Counted from the first letter of the stretch, positions 8,071 through 17,013 are shown. The stretch is DNA of 64,000 nt from Mangrovibrevibacter kandeliae (GCF_024519155.1 NZ_JANIFJ010000006.1:124001-188000), one strand, 5' to 3'. The notes: a model not told the origin generated them from the sequence alone. Made by a program: numbers and translations.

Positions 8071-9204
8071 TCAGATGACGTAAGCCTTCAGCGGCTCGAA
8101 GCCGTTGAACGCGACCGCCGAATAGGTGGTCGTGTAGGCGCCGGTGCCCTCGATCAGCACCTCGTCGCCGATCGTCAGCGAGATCGGCAGCGGGTAGGGC
8201 TTCTTCTCGTAGAGCACATCGGCCGAATCGCAGGTCGGGCCGGCGAGGACGCAGGGCTCCTTGGCGTCGTCGTCGCGGGCGGTGACGATCGGGTAGCGGA
8301 TCGCCTCGTCCATCGTCTCAGCAAGACCGCCGAACTTGCCGATGTCGAGATAGACCCAGCGGTTCTCGTCGGTGTCCGACTTTCTCGAGACCAGCACCAC
8401 CTCGGCCTTGATCACGCCGGCGTCGCCCACCATGCCGCGGCCGGGCTCGATGATCGTCTCCGGGATGCGGTTGCCGAAGTGGCGGCGCAGCGCGTCGAAG
8501 ATCGAGCGGCCATAGGCCTGCGCCGACGGCACGTCCTTGAGGTAGCGGGTCGGGAAGCCGCCGCCCATGTTGACGAGCGTCAGGACGATGCCGCGCTCGG
8601 CGAGCGTCCTGAAGACGTGCGCGGCGTCGGCGAGGGCCGAATCCCAGGCCTCGGTGTTGGTCTGCTGCGAGCCGACGTGGAAGGAGACGCCGGTCGGCTT
8701 GAGGCCGAGCTCGCGGGCATGCTGCAGGACGTCGATCGCCATCGCGGGGACGCAGCCGAACTTGCGCGACAGCGGCCACTCGGCGCCCTCGCCATTGGTC
8801 AGGACGCGGCAGAAGACGCGGGCGCCGGGGGCGGCGCGGGCGACCTTCTCGACCTCTTCCACGCAGTCGACGGCGAACAGCGTGATGCCGTGCGCATGGG
8901 CGGCCGCGACGTCGCGCTCCTTCTTGATGGTGTTGCCGTAGGAGATGCGGTCCGGGGTCGCGCCGGCGTCGAGCGCCATCTCGATCTCGGCGACCGAGGC
9001 GCAGTCGAAGTTCGAGCCGAGCGAGGCGAGGAGGCGCAGGATCTCCGGCGCCGGGTTCGCCTTTACCGCGTAGAAGATCGCCGAATCCGGCAGCGCCTTG
9101 CGGAAGGCGGAGAAGTTCTGCTCGACCACGTCGAGGTCGACCACGAGGCACGGGCCGTTCGGACGTCGGGTGGCGATGAAGTCGAGGATGCGCTGCGTTG
9201 CCAT
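8071..9204 (-). CDS. Type III PLP-dependent ornithine (or lysine/ornithine) decarboxylase
   Basis: Alanine-racemase-fold decarboxylase converting L-ornithine to putrescine, the entry to polyamine synthesis. The PLP lysine is in FYAVKANPAPEIL (Lys48), the phosphate-binding loop in IIEPGRGMVG, and the catalytic Cys in AGPTCDSADVLYEK (Cys325) of the partner subunit. At 377 residues it has normal length for the bacterial eukaryote-like ODC. The ATG at 9204 has GGAGAG at good spacing; an in-frame upstream start lacks one. The roughly 500-bp region upstream, divergent from a LysR gene, has several hairpins (see the leader entry). Lysine as an alternative substrate cannot be excluded. Confidence 0.92.
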   Translation of the reverse strand: MATQRILDFIATRRPNGPCLVVDLDVVEQNFSAFRKALPDSAIFYAVKANPAPEILRLLASLGSNFDCASVAEIEMALDAGATPDRISYGNTIKKERDVAAAHAHGITLFAVDCVEEVEKVARAAPGARVFCRVLTNGEGAEWPLSRKFGCVPAMAIDVLQHARELGLKPTGVSFHVGSQQTNTEAWDSALADAAHVFRTLAERGIVLTLVNMGGGFPTRYLKDVPSAQAYGRSIFDALRRHFGNRIPETIIEPGRGMVGDAGVIKAEVVLVSRKSDTDENRWVYLDIGKFGGLAETMDEAIRYPIVTARDDDAKEPCVLAGPTCDSADVLYEKKPYPLPISLTIGDEVLIEGTGAYTTTYSAVAFNGFEPLKAYVI

Positions 9205-9560
9205 GGGTGCTCTCCACAAGCCGAAGGTGATGGTGAGCGTGTGCGGCCACGCTCCCCGCGGCAGCCGGTGGAAACGCTGCCTTGCGAAGCTTGTCCGTTA
9301 ACGCGACCCGACGCCGGACGGAGACCGTCCTGCATCGTTGATCTGCCTTGGCTTGGAGGGCTTGAACCCGCCGCACTGCCGGCAAGGATGGTGTGCCTCT
9401 TCAGTATTCCCGGCGTTGGAGACCGGGAGAGACCAGAAAGGCCCGCACCGTCGTTGCTTAGGCGTCCTCGACTTCGCGAGCTGCGAGGCCGACTGGAGGA
9501 TTAGACTCCAGGTACCGTCCCGGTGTTCCCGCATGTGGGAGCCGGGGGACGCCCATGGGC
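9205..9560 (-). promoter_or_regulatory. Candidate structured 5' leader of the ornithine decarboxylase gene
   Basis: This is an unusually long untranslated region with several stems that fold on the minus strand: 9316-9330 (GGACGG/CCGTCC, 3-nt loop), 9408-9428 (TCCCGG/CCGGGA around a TCTCCAAC-containing loop) and 9493-9511 (CTGGAG/CTCCAG). Alphaproteobacterial ornithine decarboxylase genes are known to carry a conserved leader RNA (the speF motif). Position and structure fit, but I cannot confirm the consensus by eye. The part up to 9702 would hold the divergent LysR promoter. Confidence 0.35.
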
Positions 9561-9702
9561 ACGTGCGACTTTGGGCAAGGACGCATCTAATCGAGGCAGC
9601 CGTCACAAACAATAGGCAATTTGCGCCGCGGCCTGATTTTGCCGATAGATGGCAGCGGCGGCCGGCGGGGCCGCAAGCTCGAGGCAAGGAACGGGGGCGG
9701 GC

Positions 9703-10632
9703 ATGGACACGCTGACGCGCATGCGCGCCTTCATCGCGGTGGTCGAGAGCGAGGGATTCTCGGCCGCGGCGCGCAAGACCGGCCGCTCCAAGGCGCTCCT
9801 GTCGAAATACGTGCGCGAGCTCGAGGACGAGATCGGCGCGCTTTTGATCAACCGCACGACCCGCCAGGTGGCGCTGACGGCGGCCGGCGAGGTCTATTTC
9901 GCCCGCGCCTCGGCGGTGCTCGCCGACCTCGAATCGCTGAACGAGGCTGCGCGCGAGGCGACCGGCGAGGCCAAGGGGCGCATCCGCGTCTCGGCGGCCC
10001 GCACCTTCGGCGACGCCGAGCTCGGCCTGTCGCTGATCGAGTTCGCCGCCGCTCATCCCGACATCGCCCTCGACGTGCATCTCGACGACAGCTTCGTCGA
10101 CCTCGTCGAGCAGGGCTTCGACGTCGCGATCCGCATGACCCGGCTGACCGACTCCACCATGATCGCCCGGCGCCTGGCGCCGCTGGAGATGGCGGTCTGC
10201 GCCAGCCCGGCGGTGATCGAGCGGGTCGGGCGGCCGGCCCATCCGGGCGAGCTGACGCACCTGCCGGTGGTGGTCGACACCAATGCGCGGCTGCTCTCGA
10301 CCTGGCACTTCCGCGACCCCGCGACCGGCGACACCCTGCCGGTGACCGTCTCCGGCCGCTTCACCGCCAACAGCCCGGTGACGGTGCGCGCCGCCGCGAT
10401 CGCCGGCCTCGGCTATGCGCTGAGCCCGGAATTCGTGGTGCGGGCCGACATCGAGGCCGGCCGGCTGGTGCGGGTGCTGGAGGACTTCATGCCGCGCGAC
10501 GCCGGCATCTACGCCGTCTTCCCGCACCGCCGGCACCTGCCGGCCCGGGTGCGCGTCTTCGTCGACTACCTCGCCGCCTGGTTCAAGCGCTGCGACGGCG
10601 AGAAGCAGGCGGCGAAGGCGGCGGCTGAGTAG
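9703..10632 (+). CDS. LysR-family transcriptional regulator
   Basis: A 309-residue DNA-binding regulator. The N-terminal winged helix-turn-helix reads MRAFIAVVESEGFSAAARKTGRSKALLSKYVRELEDEIGA, with the INRTTRQVALTAAG wing, then a periplasmic-binding-protein-like effector domain (about residues 90-295). The sequence resembles the CrgA/DsdC-type LTTRs common in Alphaproteobacteria. The ATG at 9703 is taken because it places the HTH at the usual distance from the N-terminus; the codons upstream are low-complexity. It is divergent from the ornithine decarboxylase and convergent with the DapA-family gene, so a target cannot be inferred confidently. Confidence 0.92.
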   Translation: MDTLTRMRAFIAVVESEGFSAAARKTGRSKALLSKYVRELEDEIGALLINRTTRQVALTAAGEVYFARASAVLADLESLNEAAREATGEAKGRIRVSAARTFGDAELGLSLIEFAAAHPDIALDVHLDDSFVDLVEQGFDVAIRMTRLTDSTMIARRLAPLEMAVCASPAVIERVGRPAHPGELTHLPVVVDTNARLLSTWHFRDPATGDTLPVTVSGRFTANSPVTVRAAAIAGLGYALSPEFVVRADIEAGRLVRVLEDFMPRDAGIYAVFPHRRHLPARVRVFVDYLAAWFKRCDGEKQAAKAAAE

Positions 10633-10635
10633 CCG

Positions 10636-10655
10636 CGGCGCCTCGCGCGGCGCCG
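10636..10655. terminator. GC-rich hairpin between convergent genes
   Basis: A 7-bp perfect stem CGGCGCC (10636-10642) / GGCGCCG (10649-10655) lies between the LysR stop and the stop of the convergent DapA-family gene. It is followed by a second small inverted repeat (GCCGGC/GCCGGC). No T-tract is present. Confidence 0.35.
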
Positions 10656-10674
10656 GCGTGTGCCGGCATCCGGC

Positions 10675-11580
10675 TCAGGCCGGCGAAAGCAGCGGCTCGA
10701 CCGCCTGCAGCACCGCGGCGCGGGCCTCTGCGCCCAGCGGCAGGATCGGGCGGGGCGGCTCGGCCGTGCCGAGGCCGAGCCGCTCGAGGAGGACATACAT
10801 CACCCGCAGGCTGCCGAAGGCCCGGAAGCACGCCCAGAGCGGGCCGAGTTCGCCGTCCAGCCGCCGCGCCTCTGCCGCGTCCCCGGCCTCGGCGGCGCGC
10901 AACAGGCGCAGCGTGACGTCGGGCAGGAGGCCGGCGAGCACGCTGTGGAAGCCGTCGGCGCCGGCCAGCATCGCCTCGGCGAGGCCCCAGTCGGCGCTGT
11001 AGCCGATGGCAAGCTCCGTGCGTTGGCGGAGGCGCGCGATCTCGCCGGCAAAATCGCCGCCCGCCGGCAGCGGCATCTTCACCGCCTTGATGCTCGGCAG
11101 GCGCGCCAGCCGCTCCAAAAGGTCAAGGCTGAAGGTGAAGTGGGTGGTGCTAGGATTGTTGTAGATGCAGAGCGGCAGGCCGGACGCCTGCGTCACCGCG
11201 CGAAAATGCTCGAAGACCTCGTCCTCGGTCAGCGGCGTGTAGGAGACCGGCGCGAGCAGCAGCGCATCCGCGCCGGCGGCCTCGGCATCGCGGGCGAGCG
11301 CTTGCGCCTCGTCCGTGCGCAGCGCGCCGACGCCGACGACGAGGGGCACGCGCCGCCCCGTGCACGCCACCGCCGCCTCGATCGCGCGGCGCCGCTCGTC
11401 TCGCGCCAGATAGGCATAGGTGCCGGTCGAGCCGAGGAGGCCGATGGCGTCGACCCCCGCCGCACAGAGCCGCTCGACGAGGACGGCGAGCGTCTGCGTG
11501 TCGACCCGGCCGGAAGCATCGGCCGGCGTGATCGGAAAGGCCGAGAGCCCGTGGAAGAGGGGGCGTTCGGTCGGGCTCAT
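10675..11580 (-). CDS. Dihydrodipicolinate synthase (DapA) family aldolase/lyase
   Basis: A 301-residue class I aldolase of the DapA/NAL family, TIM barrel, cytosolic. It shows GLLGSTGTYAYL (the substrate-carboxylate loop, residues 48-58), CIYNNPS with Tyr140, and the Schiff-base Lys168 in IKAVKMP. It is probably not the housekeeping DapA: it has GSTGT rather than the classical GTTGE, and no lysine-pathway neighbour. Family members also cleave sugar acids or hydroxyproline-derived keto acids. The ATG at 11580 is chosen because conservation begins there; the open frame extends 95 codons further without family similarity. Product specificity is unknown. Confidence 0.85.
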   Translation of the reverse strand: MSPTERPLFHGLSAFPITPADASGRVDTQTLAVLVERLCAAGVDAIGLLGSTGTYAYLARDERRRAIEAAVACTGRRVPLVVGVGALRTDEAQALARDAEAAGADALLLAPVSYTPLTEDEVFEHFRAVTQASGLPLCIYNNPSTTHFTFSLDLLERLARLPSIKAVKMPLPAGGDFAGEIARLRQRTELAIGYSADWGLAEAMLAGADGFHSVLAGLLPDVTLRLLRAAEAGDAAEARRLDGELGPLWACFRAFGSLRVMYVLLERLGLGTAEPPRPILPLGAEARAAVLQAVEPLLSPA

Positions 11581-11956
11581 CGGGCGAAACTCCGGGCTGT
11601 GGGGGTATGGGGTGGCGATGGCCGGCACGAGGATCATCGGCGCGGGGACGGGCGCCGCGGGTGACAGCGGGGCCAACAGGACGAAGACTCGTTGGAGCCG
11701 ATCGGCGCCGGCGCACTCAAGCGATGCTAGCAACGATGATGCCGAGGGAGAAGCGAACGGCACGCTGATGGGAGGTGGCGTGGACGCAGAACGATACTGC
11801 GGTTCGGACTTCAACGGAGCGGCAGGCCCGACGGCGCTATTGCGAATCAAGGGGATCATTCGCAATATCTACCCTGCAGGGACAATATCTGTGACGAATC
11901 TTCTCTGATCTAATCTGCCATGCCGATGCAGAAGCTATCTAGCAGAGCCGTATTTC
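11581..11956. other. intergenic stretch ahead of the Gabija-like pair
   Basis: About 376 bp with promoters for the DapA-family gene (minus) and the defence pair (plus). It includes a strong 28-bp palindrome (own entry) and a CCCTGCAGGG palindrome at 11872-11881 flanked by two AATATCT copies. GC falls in the right half, which probably marks the left edge of the acquired segment. No gene is seen. Confidence 0.5.
11839..11866. promoter_or_regulatory. 28-bp palindrome, operator-like
   Basis: ATTGCGAAT (11839-11847) and ATTCGCAAT (11858-11866) are perfect inverted arms separated by 10 bp. The arms are AT-rich at the ends with a GCG core, like a dimeric repressor site. It lies about 91 bp upstream of the OLD-nuclease start and 259 bp upstream of the DapA-family start. 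Which gene it serves is unclear; no regulator gene is adjacent. Confidence 0.45.
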
Positions 11957-14221
11957 ATGCACCTTCATTCTTATCGTCTGAAAAATTATCGTCGCCTCCG
12001 CGACGCGCACATCGAATTGGCATCGGACATCTCGATCTTCGTCGGCTCCAACAACAGCGGCAAGACGTCGGCTACTCAAGCAATCATGATGTTCCTTTCG
12101 GGCTCAAAGGACCGGTTCACGCTATTCGACTTCAGTTCGCACACGTGGAAGCAGCTCAATGCGCTTGAGGCGGCCGACCATGCTGACGACGCCACTGCCG
12201 AAATACCATCCATCGCCCTGGATTTATGGTTCGAGGTGAACGCTGCGGATCTGTATCTTGTGATGCCGATACTGCCGAGCACCGCATGGGAAGGCAGCAT
12301 GGTCGGGATGCGCGTGGAGCTGGCCGCCCGCTCGCCATCGGAACTGCTGAAGCGGTTCAGGGAGCGCAAGGCCGTGGTAACCGAGAAGGCTGCCGCGCTG
12401 CCGGACGGGGCTGGCGACTACAAGCCCTGGCCCAAGTCGCTCGCAGACTATCTTGAGAAGGAGCTCCACAACGAGTTCGAGCTCCGCTACAGCGTGTTGG
12501 ATCGCGCCCGGTTCAATACCGCCTTGGTGGAGGATGTTGGGTATAGCCCCGCTCCCCTAGCGGGTGAGGTGAGCGGGGCTGCTGTCCTCAGGTCGCTCGT
12601 CAGGGTCGATTGCCTGAACGCCCAGCGCCACCTCGCCGACCCCGCCTCGAGAACCGATGGCGGTTCGGGGCGGTCTGAGGACCTGTCTCGCCGGCTGAGC
12701 CGGTTCTACGAACGCAACCTTATCCAAAGGGAGGAGGACCACACGGCCCTCAGAGCACTGTTTAATTCCGAGGCGGGGCTCAACGACCACCTCAAGGATG
12801 TCTTCAAGGATACGCTCGACCGCATCGCTAACCTCGGCTACCCAGGCCTCAACAATCCGCGGCTTGAAATTAAGTCAGCGCTTAATCCTGCATCGGTGAT
12901 GAGCCAAGACGCCAAGATCCATTATGTGCTCGGCGATGGCGAGGACGCCACGCGGTTGCCCGACAGCTACAATGGCTTGGGTTTTAAGAACCTGATCTAC
13001 ATGGTGGTCGAGATCCTGGACATTCACGAGAAGTGGAAGGCCGAGGAGGAGAAGCGCGCGCCGCTACACCTGATCTTCATCGAGGAGCCCGAGGCGCACC
13101 TGCATGCCCAATTGCAGCAGGTCTTCATCCGGAACGTGCTCAGCCTCGTGAAGGAGAACGAGGAGGGAGCCTTTGCCAGCCAGCTCGTTGTCACGACCCA
13201 TTCTCCGCATATCCTCTACGAAAGAGGCTTCGCTCCGATCCGATATTTCCGGAGGCATGCCGATAGCGATCAGACCACGCATGTCCTCAATCTCTCAGCA
13301 TTCCAAGCCGGCGACTCGCCCAAGGACCGGCTTTTTCTGCAACGCTATCTGAAGCTCACTCATTGCGATCTGTTCTTCGCAGACGCCGCCATCCTTGTGG
13401 AAGGCAACGTGGAGCGGCTCCTGATGCCTATCATGATCGAGCGAGAGGCGCCGACGCTTAGGTCCGCGTCGCTGTGCATCCTCGAAGTCAGCGGCGCCTT
13501 CGGCCATCGGTTCAAGGAGCTGATTGAATTCCTTGGCATTACCACGCTGATCGTGACGGACATCGACAGCGTCACCGCCAAGCCCACGCCCGACCCGGTC
13601 GACAAGGACTCGGAGGAGGACGAGGAGGTCGAGTTTGAGGTTCCCGACGACGAGGAGGGAAAGCCGGCCAAGAAGCGATACGGGAAGGCCTGCCTGCCCT
13701 CAGTCGACAACGCAGAGACTTCGAACCAGACATTGATCAAGTGGTTGCCCAAGAAACGGCTCATCAACGATCTGCTGAAGGCGGACGCAGCCGAGAAGAC
13801 TGCCGATATCACCGGGTCCGAACCCGCGAAGGTCCTGGTGGCGTACCAGGTTGCCACCCACGTCGCCTGGGGCGGCGCGACGCTTTCGGTGTGCGGCCGC
13901 ACACTCGAAGAGGCATTCGGCCTCGAAAACGCTGAATGGTGCCAACACGTCGAGCGCAAGAACGTGGGCCTGAAGCTCAAGAAGGTCCCCTCTGACGTGG
14001 CGGCACTAGCCGAAGGCCTGCACAAGCGGGTCGGCGGCAAGCACTTCGACAAGACGAAGTTTGCTTTGGAGGTTATGGCCTCGGGCGCGGAGGCTTGGAC
14101 GACCCCCAAATACATTAGGGATGGCCTTAGCTGGTTGGCAAAGCAGGTCAGTCTCGAAGTGGTGCAGGAAGCTCAGGCCGTCGTCGGTGCGGTAGAAGCC
14201 GTCCAGGCCGAAGCGAAATGA
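11957..14221 (+). CDS. OLD-family ATPase/TOPRIM endonuclease, GajA-like (Gabija defence)
   Basis: A 754-residue class 2 OLD nuclease: an ABC-type ATPase N-terminal half joined to a TOPRIM nuclease domain. Walker A is GSNNSGKTS (30-38), the signature region DSYNGLGFKNLIYM lies near 336, Walker B is LIFIEEPEAHLH (about 374), and the H-loop is VTTHSPHIL. The TOPRIM metal residues are ILVEGNVE (Glu482) and TDIDS (Asp535, Asp537). An acidic insert (DSEEDEEVEFEVPDDEEG) follows the DxD motif. It is longer than the best-studied GajA proteins. The stop overlaps the ATG of the helicase gene, so translation is coupled. In Gabija, GajA cuts DNA when nucleotides are depleted; here that role is inferred from architecture and pairing. 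Confidence 0.9.
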   Translation: MHLHSYRLKNYRRLRDAHIELASDISIFVGSNNSGKTSATQAIMMFLSGSKDRFTLFDFSSHTWKQLNALEAADHADDATAEIPSIALDLWFEVNAADLYLVMPILPSTAWEGSMVGMRVELAARSPSELLKRFRERKAVVTEKAAALPDGAGDYKPWPKSLADYLEKELHNEFELRYSVLDRARFNTALVEDVGYSPAPLAGEVSGAAVLRSLVRVDCLNAQRHLADPASRTDGGSGRSEDLSRRLSRFYERNLIQREEDHTALRALFNSEAGLNDHLKDVFKDTLDRIANLGYPGLNNPRLEIKSALNPASVMSQDAKIHYVLGDGEDATRLPDSYNGLGFKNLIYMVVEILDIHEKWKAEEEKRAPLHLIFIEEPEAHLHAQLQQVFIRNVLSLVKENEEGAFASQLVVTTHSPHILYERGFAPIRYFRRHADSDQTTHVLNLSAFQAGDSPKDRLFLQRYLKLTHCDLFFADAAILVEGNVERLLMPIMIEREAPTLRSASLCILEVSGAFGHRFKELIEFLGITTLIVTDIDSVTAKPTPDPVDKDSEEDEEVEFEVPDDEEGKPAKKRYGKACLPSVDNAETSNQTLIKWLPKKRLINDLLKADAAEKTADITGSEPAKVLVAYQVATHVAWGGATLSVCGRTLEEAFGLENAEWCQHVERKNVGLKLKKVPSDVAALAEGLHKRVGGKHFDKTKFALEVMASGAEAWTTPKYIRDGLSWLAKQVSLEVVQEAQAVVGAVEAVQAEAK

Positions 14222-16161
14222 GCGGCGGACGGATCGACAAGCCGGACACCGTGGCGGACAAACGCCTCAAAGCCTGCCTCACTGATAAAGAGAAGCGCAG
14301 CTTTGTCATGGTGGCGGGAGCCGGCTCGGGCAAGACCACGTCGCTGGTCAAGGCCTTGGCCACCGCCATTCAGAACCGTGGTCAGGAGCTACAGCGCAGC
14401 CGCAGGCGGATAGCCTGCATCACCTATACTGAGTTAGCGGCCACCGAGATTTTGGCGGACGTAGCCAACAATCCGCTGCTGCATGTCTCGACCATCCATA
14501 GTTTTCTGTGGTCAATCACGCGGTCCTTCCAGACGGACATCAAGGCCTGGGTTATCCATCGGATCAATGAGCGCATCGCGGAACTAGCTGCGACGGCCGC
14601 TAATTTCGGACCACGTGTCAAGGAGCGCACGCGCGTCAAGAATCGCAGTGACATCGACCGATATTCGGCCTCGATTCCTCTGGTCGAGAAGGTTGTGGCA
14701 TTCAACTACGGGACGGGCAGCGACTACCCTCGTGGCGTGCTCGGCCACGACGACATCATCCGCATGGCCACATATTTTATGTTGGATCGCCCGCTGTTCC
14801 GAACCTTGGTCGCCCAGCAGTTCCCGATTGTCTTCGTTGACGAGAGCCAGGACACCCAGCCGATCGTCGTCGAGGCTCTCAAGGCGGTGGCGGAGCAGGC
14901 CGGGACCGATTTCTGCCTCGGCTTCTTCGGCGACCCCATGCAACGCATATACGCCACCGGCATCGGCGACATCCCGCCCGAGGAAGGCTGGGAGGAAATC
15001 ACCAAGGAGGAGAATTTCCGGTGTCCAACAAGAGTGCTCTTCGTGGCCAACGCCATCCGGCGCGACGGCGACCACCTCGTGCAGACCGGGGGCCGCGTAG
15101 CGGTGGACCCGGCCGGTGGCACCCCGCTGCCTGTCGAGGGCTCGGCGCGCATCTTTGTGCTGCCAGCCGACGGCAGGCGCGACGATAGGCTTGCCTCTGT
15201 CCGGCGCCGGGTATCGGAGGAGGTGGCCGATCCCCGCTGGACTGACGGTCCCGATGCCGACTTCAAGCTGTTGGTGATCGTGCATCGGATGGCGGCGAAC
15301 CGTTTGGGGTTTGGCGAGCTCTATGCGGCCATGAACGATAAGGCGCCGAACGCGTTTAGCGAGGGCTTCCTTGAGGCGAGTTCATGGCCGCTCAAGCCTT
15401 TCGTCAATTTTGTCCTACCCGTCGTCGAGGCCATGGAGAACGGCAACGAATTCGAAGCGATGTCGCTTCTGCGCCGGTCGTGCCCAAGACTCCAGCGCGA
15501 GTCGCTGGCCAAGTCGAAGGTCGTTGACCTCCTCGCATCGCTGCGCAATGCGGTCGCCGACCTAGTGGCCATGATGTCGGACGACGAGGCGACCGTTCGC
15601 GACGTCCTCGTCCATCTGGCGCAGAACGACCTGATGTCGCTCGATCCGCGCATCTCCGCGTTCATCGGCAAAGCGCCTCCCAAGGCGGAGGAACTTGCAG
15701 AGAGCGCGGAGCAGGACGAGGAAAGCGAGGATGAAGAAGTGGCCTCGCTGGAGATAGCTGCCATGGACCGGTACCTAGCGTGCCCGGCGCGCCAGTTCCG
15801 CGGATACAGGACATACATTAGGCAATCGTCGCCCTTCTCGACGCAACAGGGCATCAAAGGCGCCGAGTTCGAGCGCGTTCTCGTTGTGCTCGACGACGAC
15901 GAAGGGACCCATGCACAATTCTCCTATGATAGGTATTTTGGAGTTAAACCCCTTTCCAAGCGCGATCTTGAGAACATTGCAGAGGGCAGGCAGACCGTCA
16001 TCGATAGGACGAGGCGCCTCTTCTATGTCTGCTGCACGAGGGCCCTCAAAGACCTGATAGTTGTCTATTTTACTAGCGATCCGGCCAAGGCGGAGGAGCG
16101 GGTCCGTGCGGCGAACATCTTTCCCGACGAGGATATCCTGTCGGAGACCGCGCTCGGATGA
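14218..16161 (+). CDS. UvrD/Rep-like superfamily 1 helicase, GajB-like (Gabija defence)
   Basis: A 647-residue SF1A helicase with the full motif series: Walker A VAGAGSGKTT (32-41), Ia ACITYTELAATEI, Ib STIHSF, II IVFVDESQD (Asp208-Glu209), III LGFFGDPMQRIY, IV ENFRCP, V QGIKGAEFERVLVV and VI RRLFYVCCTRA. It starts at ATG 14218, sharing ATGA with the preceding OLD nuclease gene. An OLD-TOPRIM nuclease followed immediately by a UvrD-like helicase is the Gabija anti-phage layout. An acidic stretch (EQDEESEDEEVASLE) precedes motif V. Both genes have lower GC than the flanking backbone. A general repair role for the pair is a less likely alternative. Confidence 0.9.
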   Translation: MSGGRIDKPDTVADKRLKACLTDKEKRSFVMVAGAGSGKTTSLVKALATAIQNRGQELQRSRRRIACITYTELAATEILADVANNPLLHVSTIHSFLWSITRSFQTDIKAWVIHRINERIAELAATAANFGPRVKERTRVKNRSDIDRYSASIPLVEKVVAFNYGTGSDYPRGVLGHDDIIRMATYFMLDRPLFRTLVAQQFPIVFVDESQDTQPIVVEALKAVAEQAGTDFCLGFFGDPMQRIYATGIGDIPPEEGWEEITKEENFRCPTRVLFVANAIRRDGDHLVQTGGRVAVDPAGGTPLPVEGSARIFVLPADGRRDDRLASVRRRVSEEVADPRWTDGPDADFKLLVIVHRMAANRLGFGELYAAMNDKAPNAFSEGFLEASSWPLKPFVNFVLPVVEAMENGNEFEAMSLLRRSCPRLQRESLAKSKVVDLLASLRNAVADLVAMMSDDEATVRDVLVHLAQNDLMSLDPRISAFIGKAPPKAEELAESAEQDEESEDEEVASLEIAAMDRYLACPARQFRGYRTYIRQSSPFSTQQGIKGAEFERVLVVLDDDEGTHAQFSYDRYFGVKPLSKRDLENIAEGRQTVIDRTRRLFYVCCTRALKDLIVVYFTSDPAKAEERVRAANIFPDEDILSETALG

Positions 16162-16341
16162 TCTTGGCTAGCGTCCTATGTCGGTGCCTTCGACGCTGTG
16201 CTGCTAAAACATTAGTCCGTTGAGCGTTATTTGAGTCGGTTCGGGTAGCGCGACTAGGTCGACGGCACCCTCCGCCCCCACGCACCCAACTTCAGCCATG
16301 CTCGTGATGTCCAAGCGGGCGAGGGGTGCTTCGGAGGGGTG

Positions 16342-17013
16342 ATGCGGCGGCAGATTCGGCGGATGGCGCTCGCGGGGATCGGGCTCGGCAGCCTCGGCGC
16401 GGCCGCGCCGGCGCTCGCCCATCCGCACGTGTTCGCCGAGGCGCACATGGAGGTCGTCGGCGCGCCGGACGGCACGCTCGCGTCGGTGCGCAACGTCTGG
16501 CGGATGGACGAGATGTTCTCCTCGAGCGTCCTTGTCGACTACGACAAGAACGCCAACGGCACGCTGGACGACGACGAGCTGGAGGCGGTCGGCGAGACGG
16601 TGCGTGAGTCGATCGCCGAGTGGGACTTCTACACCTTCGTCACCGACGCGGGCCGGCCGGTGGCGCTGAAGCCGCCCGAGGCGATCCACGCGCTCTATCA
16701 GGACGGCCAGCTCCTGATGTTCTTCGAGATGCAGCCGGCGAGCCCGCTCGCGCTGAAGGGCCGCAGGCTCACCTTCGCCAATTTCGACGAGACCTTCTTC
16801 GTCGCCTTCGACGTTCCGGACGGCGAGGGCGGCTTCCAGCTGGTCGACATGCCCGCGAGCTGCACGAAGAGCGTGGTGGTGCCGGACGAGGACGAGGCGG
16901 CCAAGGAATGGATGAACTCGATCGCGTCGCTCGGCCCCGACCAGAGCGTGCCGGACGACGGCATCAACTATTCGCAGATCCTGGCGACGCGGATGGAGGT
17001 CGCATGCGGCTGA
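16342..17013 (+). CDS. DUF1007 family exported protein (metal-transport associated)
   Basis: A 223-residue protein with an N-terminal signal peptide (IRRMALAGIGLGSLGAAAPALA-HPH) and the DUF1007 pattern. The mature N-terminus is His-rich (HPHVFAEAHMEV) and a calcium-loop-like DYDKNANGTLDDDEL occurs near residue 70. It should act in the periplasm. DUF1007 proteins regularly accompany NicO/RcnA-type Ni/Co exporters, and this gene overlaps such a gene by 10 bp. A metal-binding accessory role is therefore inferred. The ATG at 16342 has GGAGGGG upstream and replaces an adjacent GTG. Confidence 0.87.
   Translation: MRRQIRRMALAGIGLGSLGAAAPALAHPHVFAEAHMEVVGAPDGTLASVRNVWRMDEMFSSSVLVDYDKNANGTLDDDELEAVGETVRESIAEWDFYTFVTDAGRPVALKPPEAIHALYQDGQLLMFFEMQPASPLALKGRRLTFANFDETFFVAFDVPDGEGGFQLVDMPASCTKSVVVPDEDEAAKEWMNSIASLGPDQSVPDDGINYSQILATRMEVACG

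Noticed and set aside
9355-9400. GGTTCAAG-like stretch on the minus strand, resembling a tRNA T-loop
   Set aside because: The flanking bases do not give a 5-bp T-stem and no acceptor, D or anticodon arms can be drawn around it.
7591-9504. Plus-strand open frame of 637 codons
   Set aside because: Antisense to the GNAT and ornithine decarboxylase genes, which have full catalytic motifs.
10675-11580. DapA-family gene considered as the housekeeping dapA
   Set aside because: The GSTGT loop differs from the usual GTTGE and there are no lysine or peptidoglycan neighbours; only the family is called.
14218-16161. Helicase considered as housekeeping UvrD, PcrA or Rep
   Set aside because: It overlaps the OLD nuclease start-to-stop, has lower GC than backbone and is atypical in length and sequence, which fits a defence pair better.
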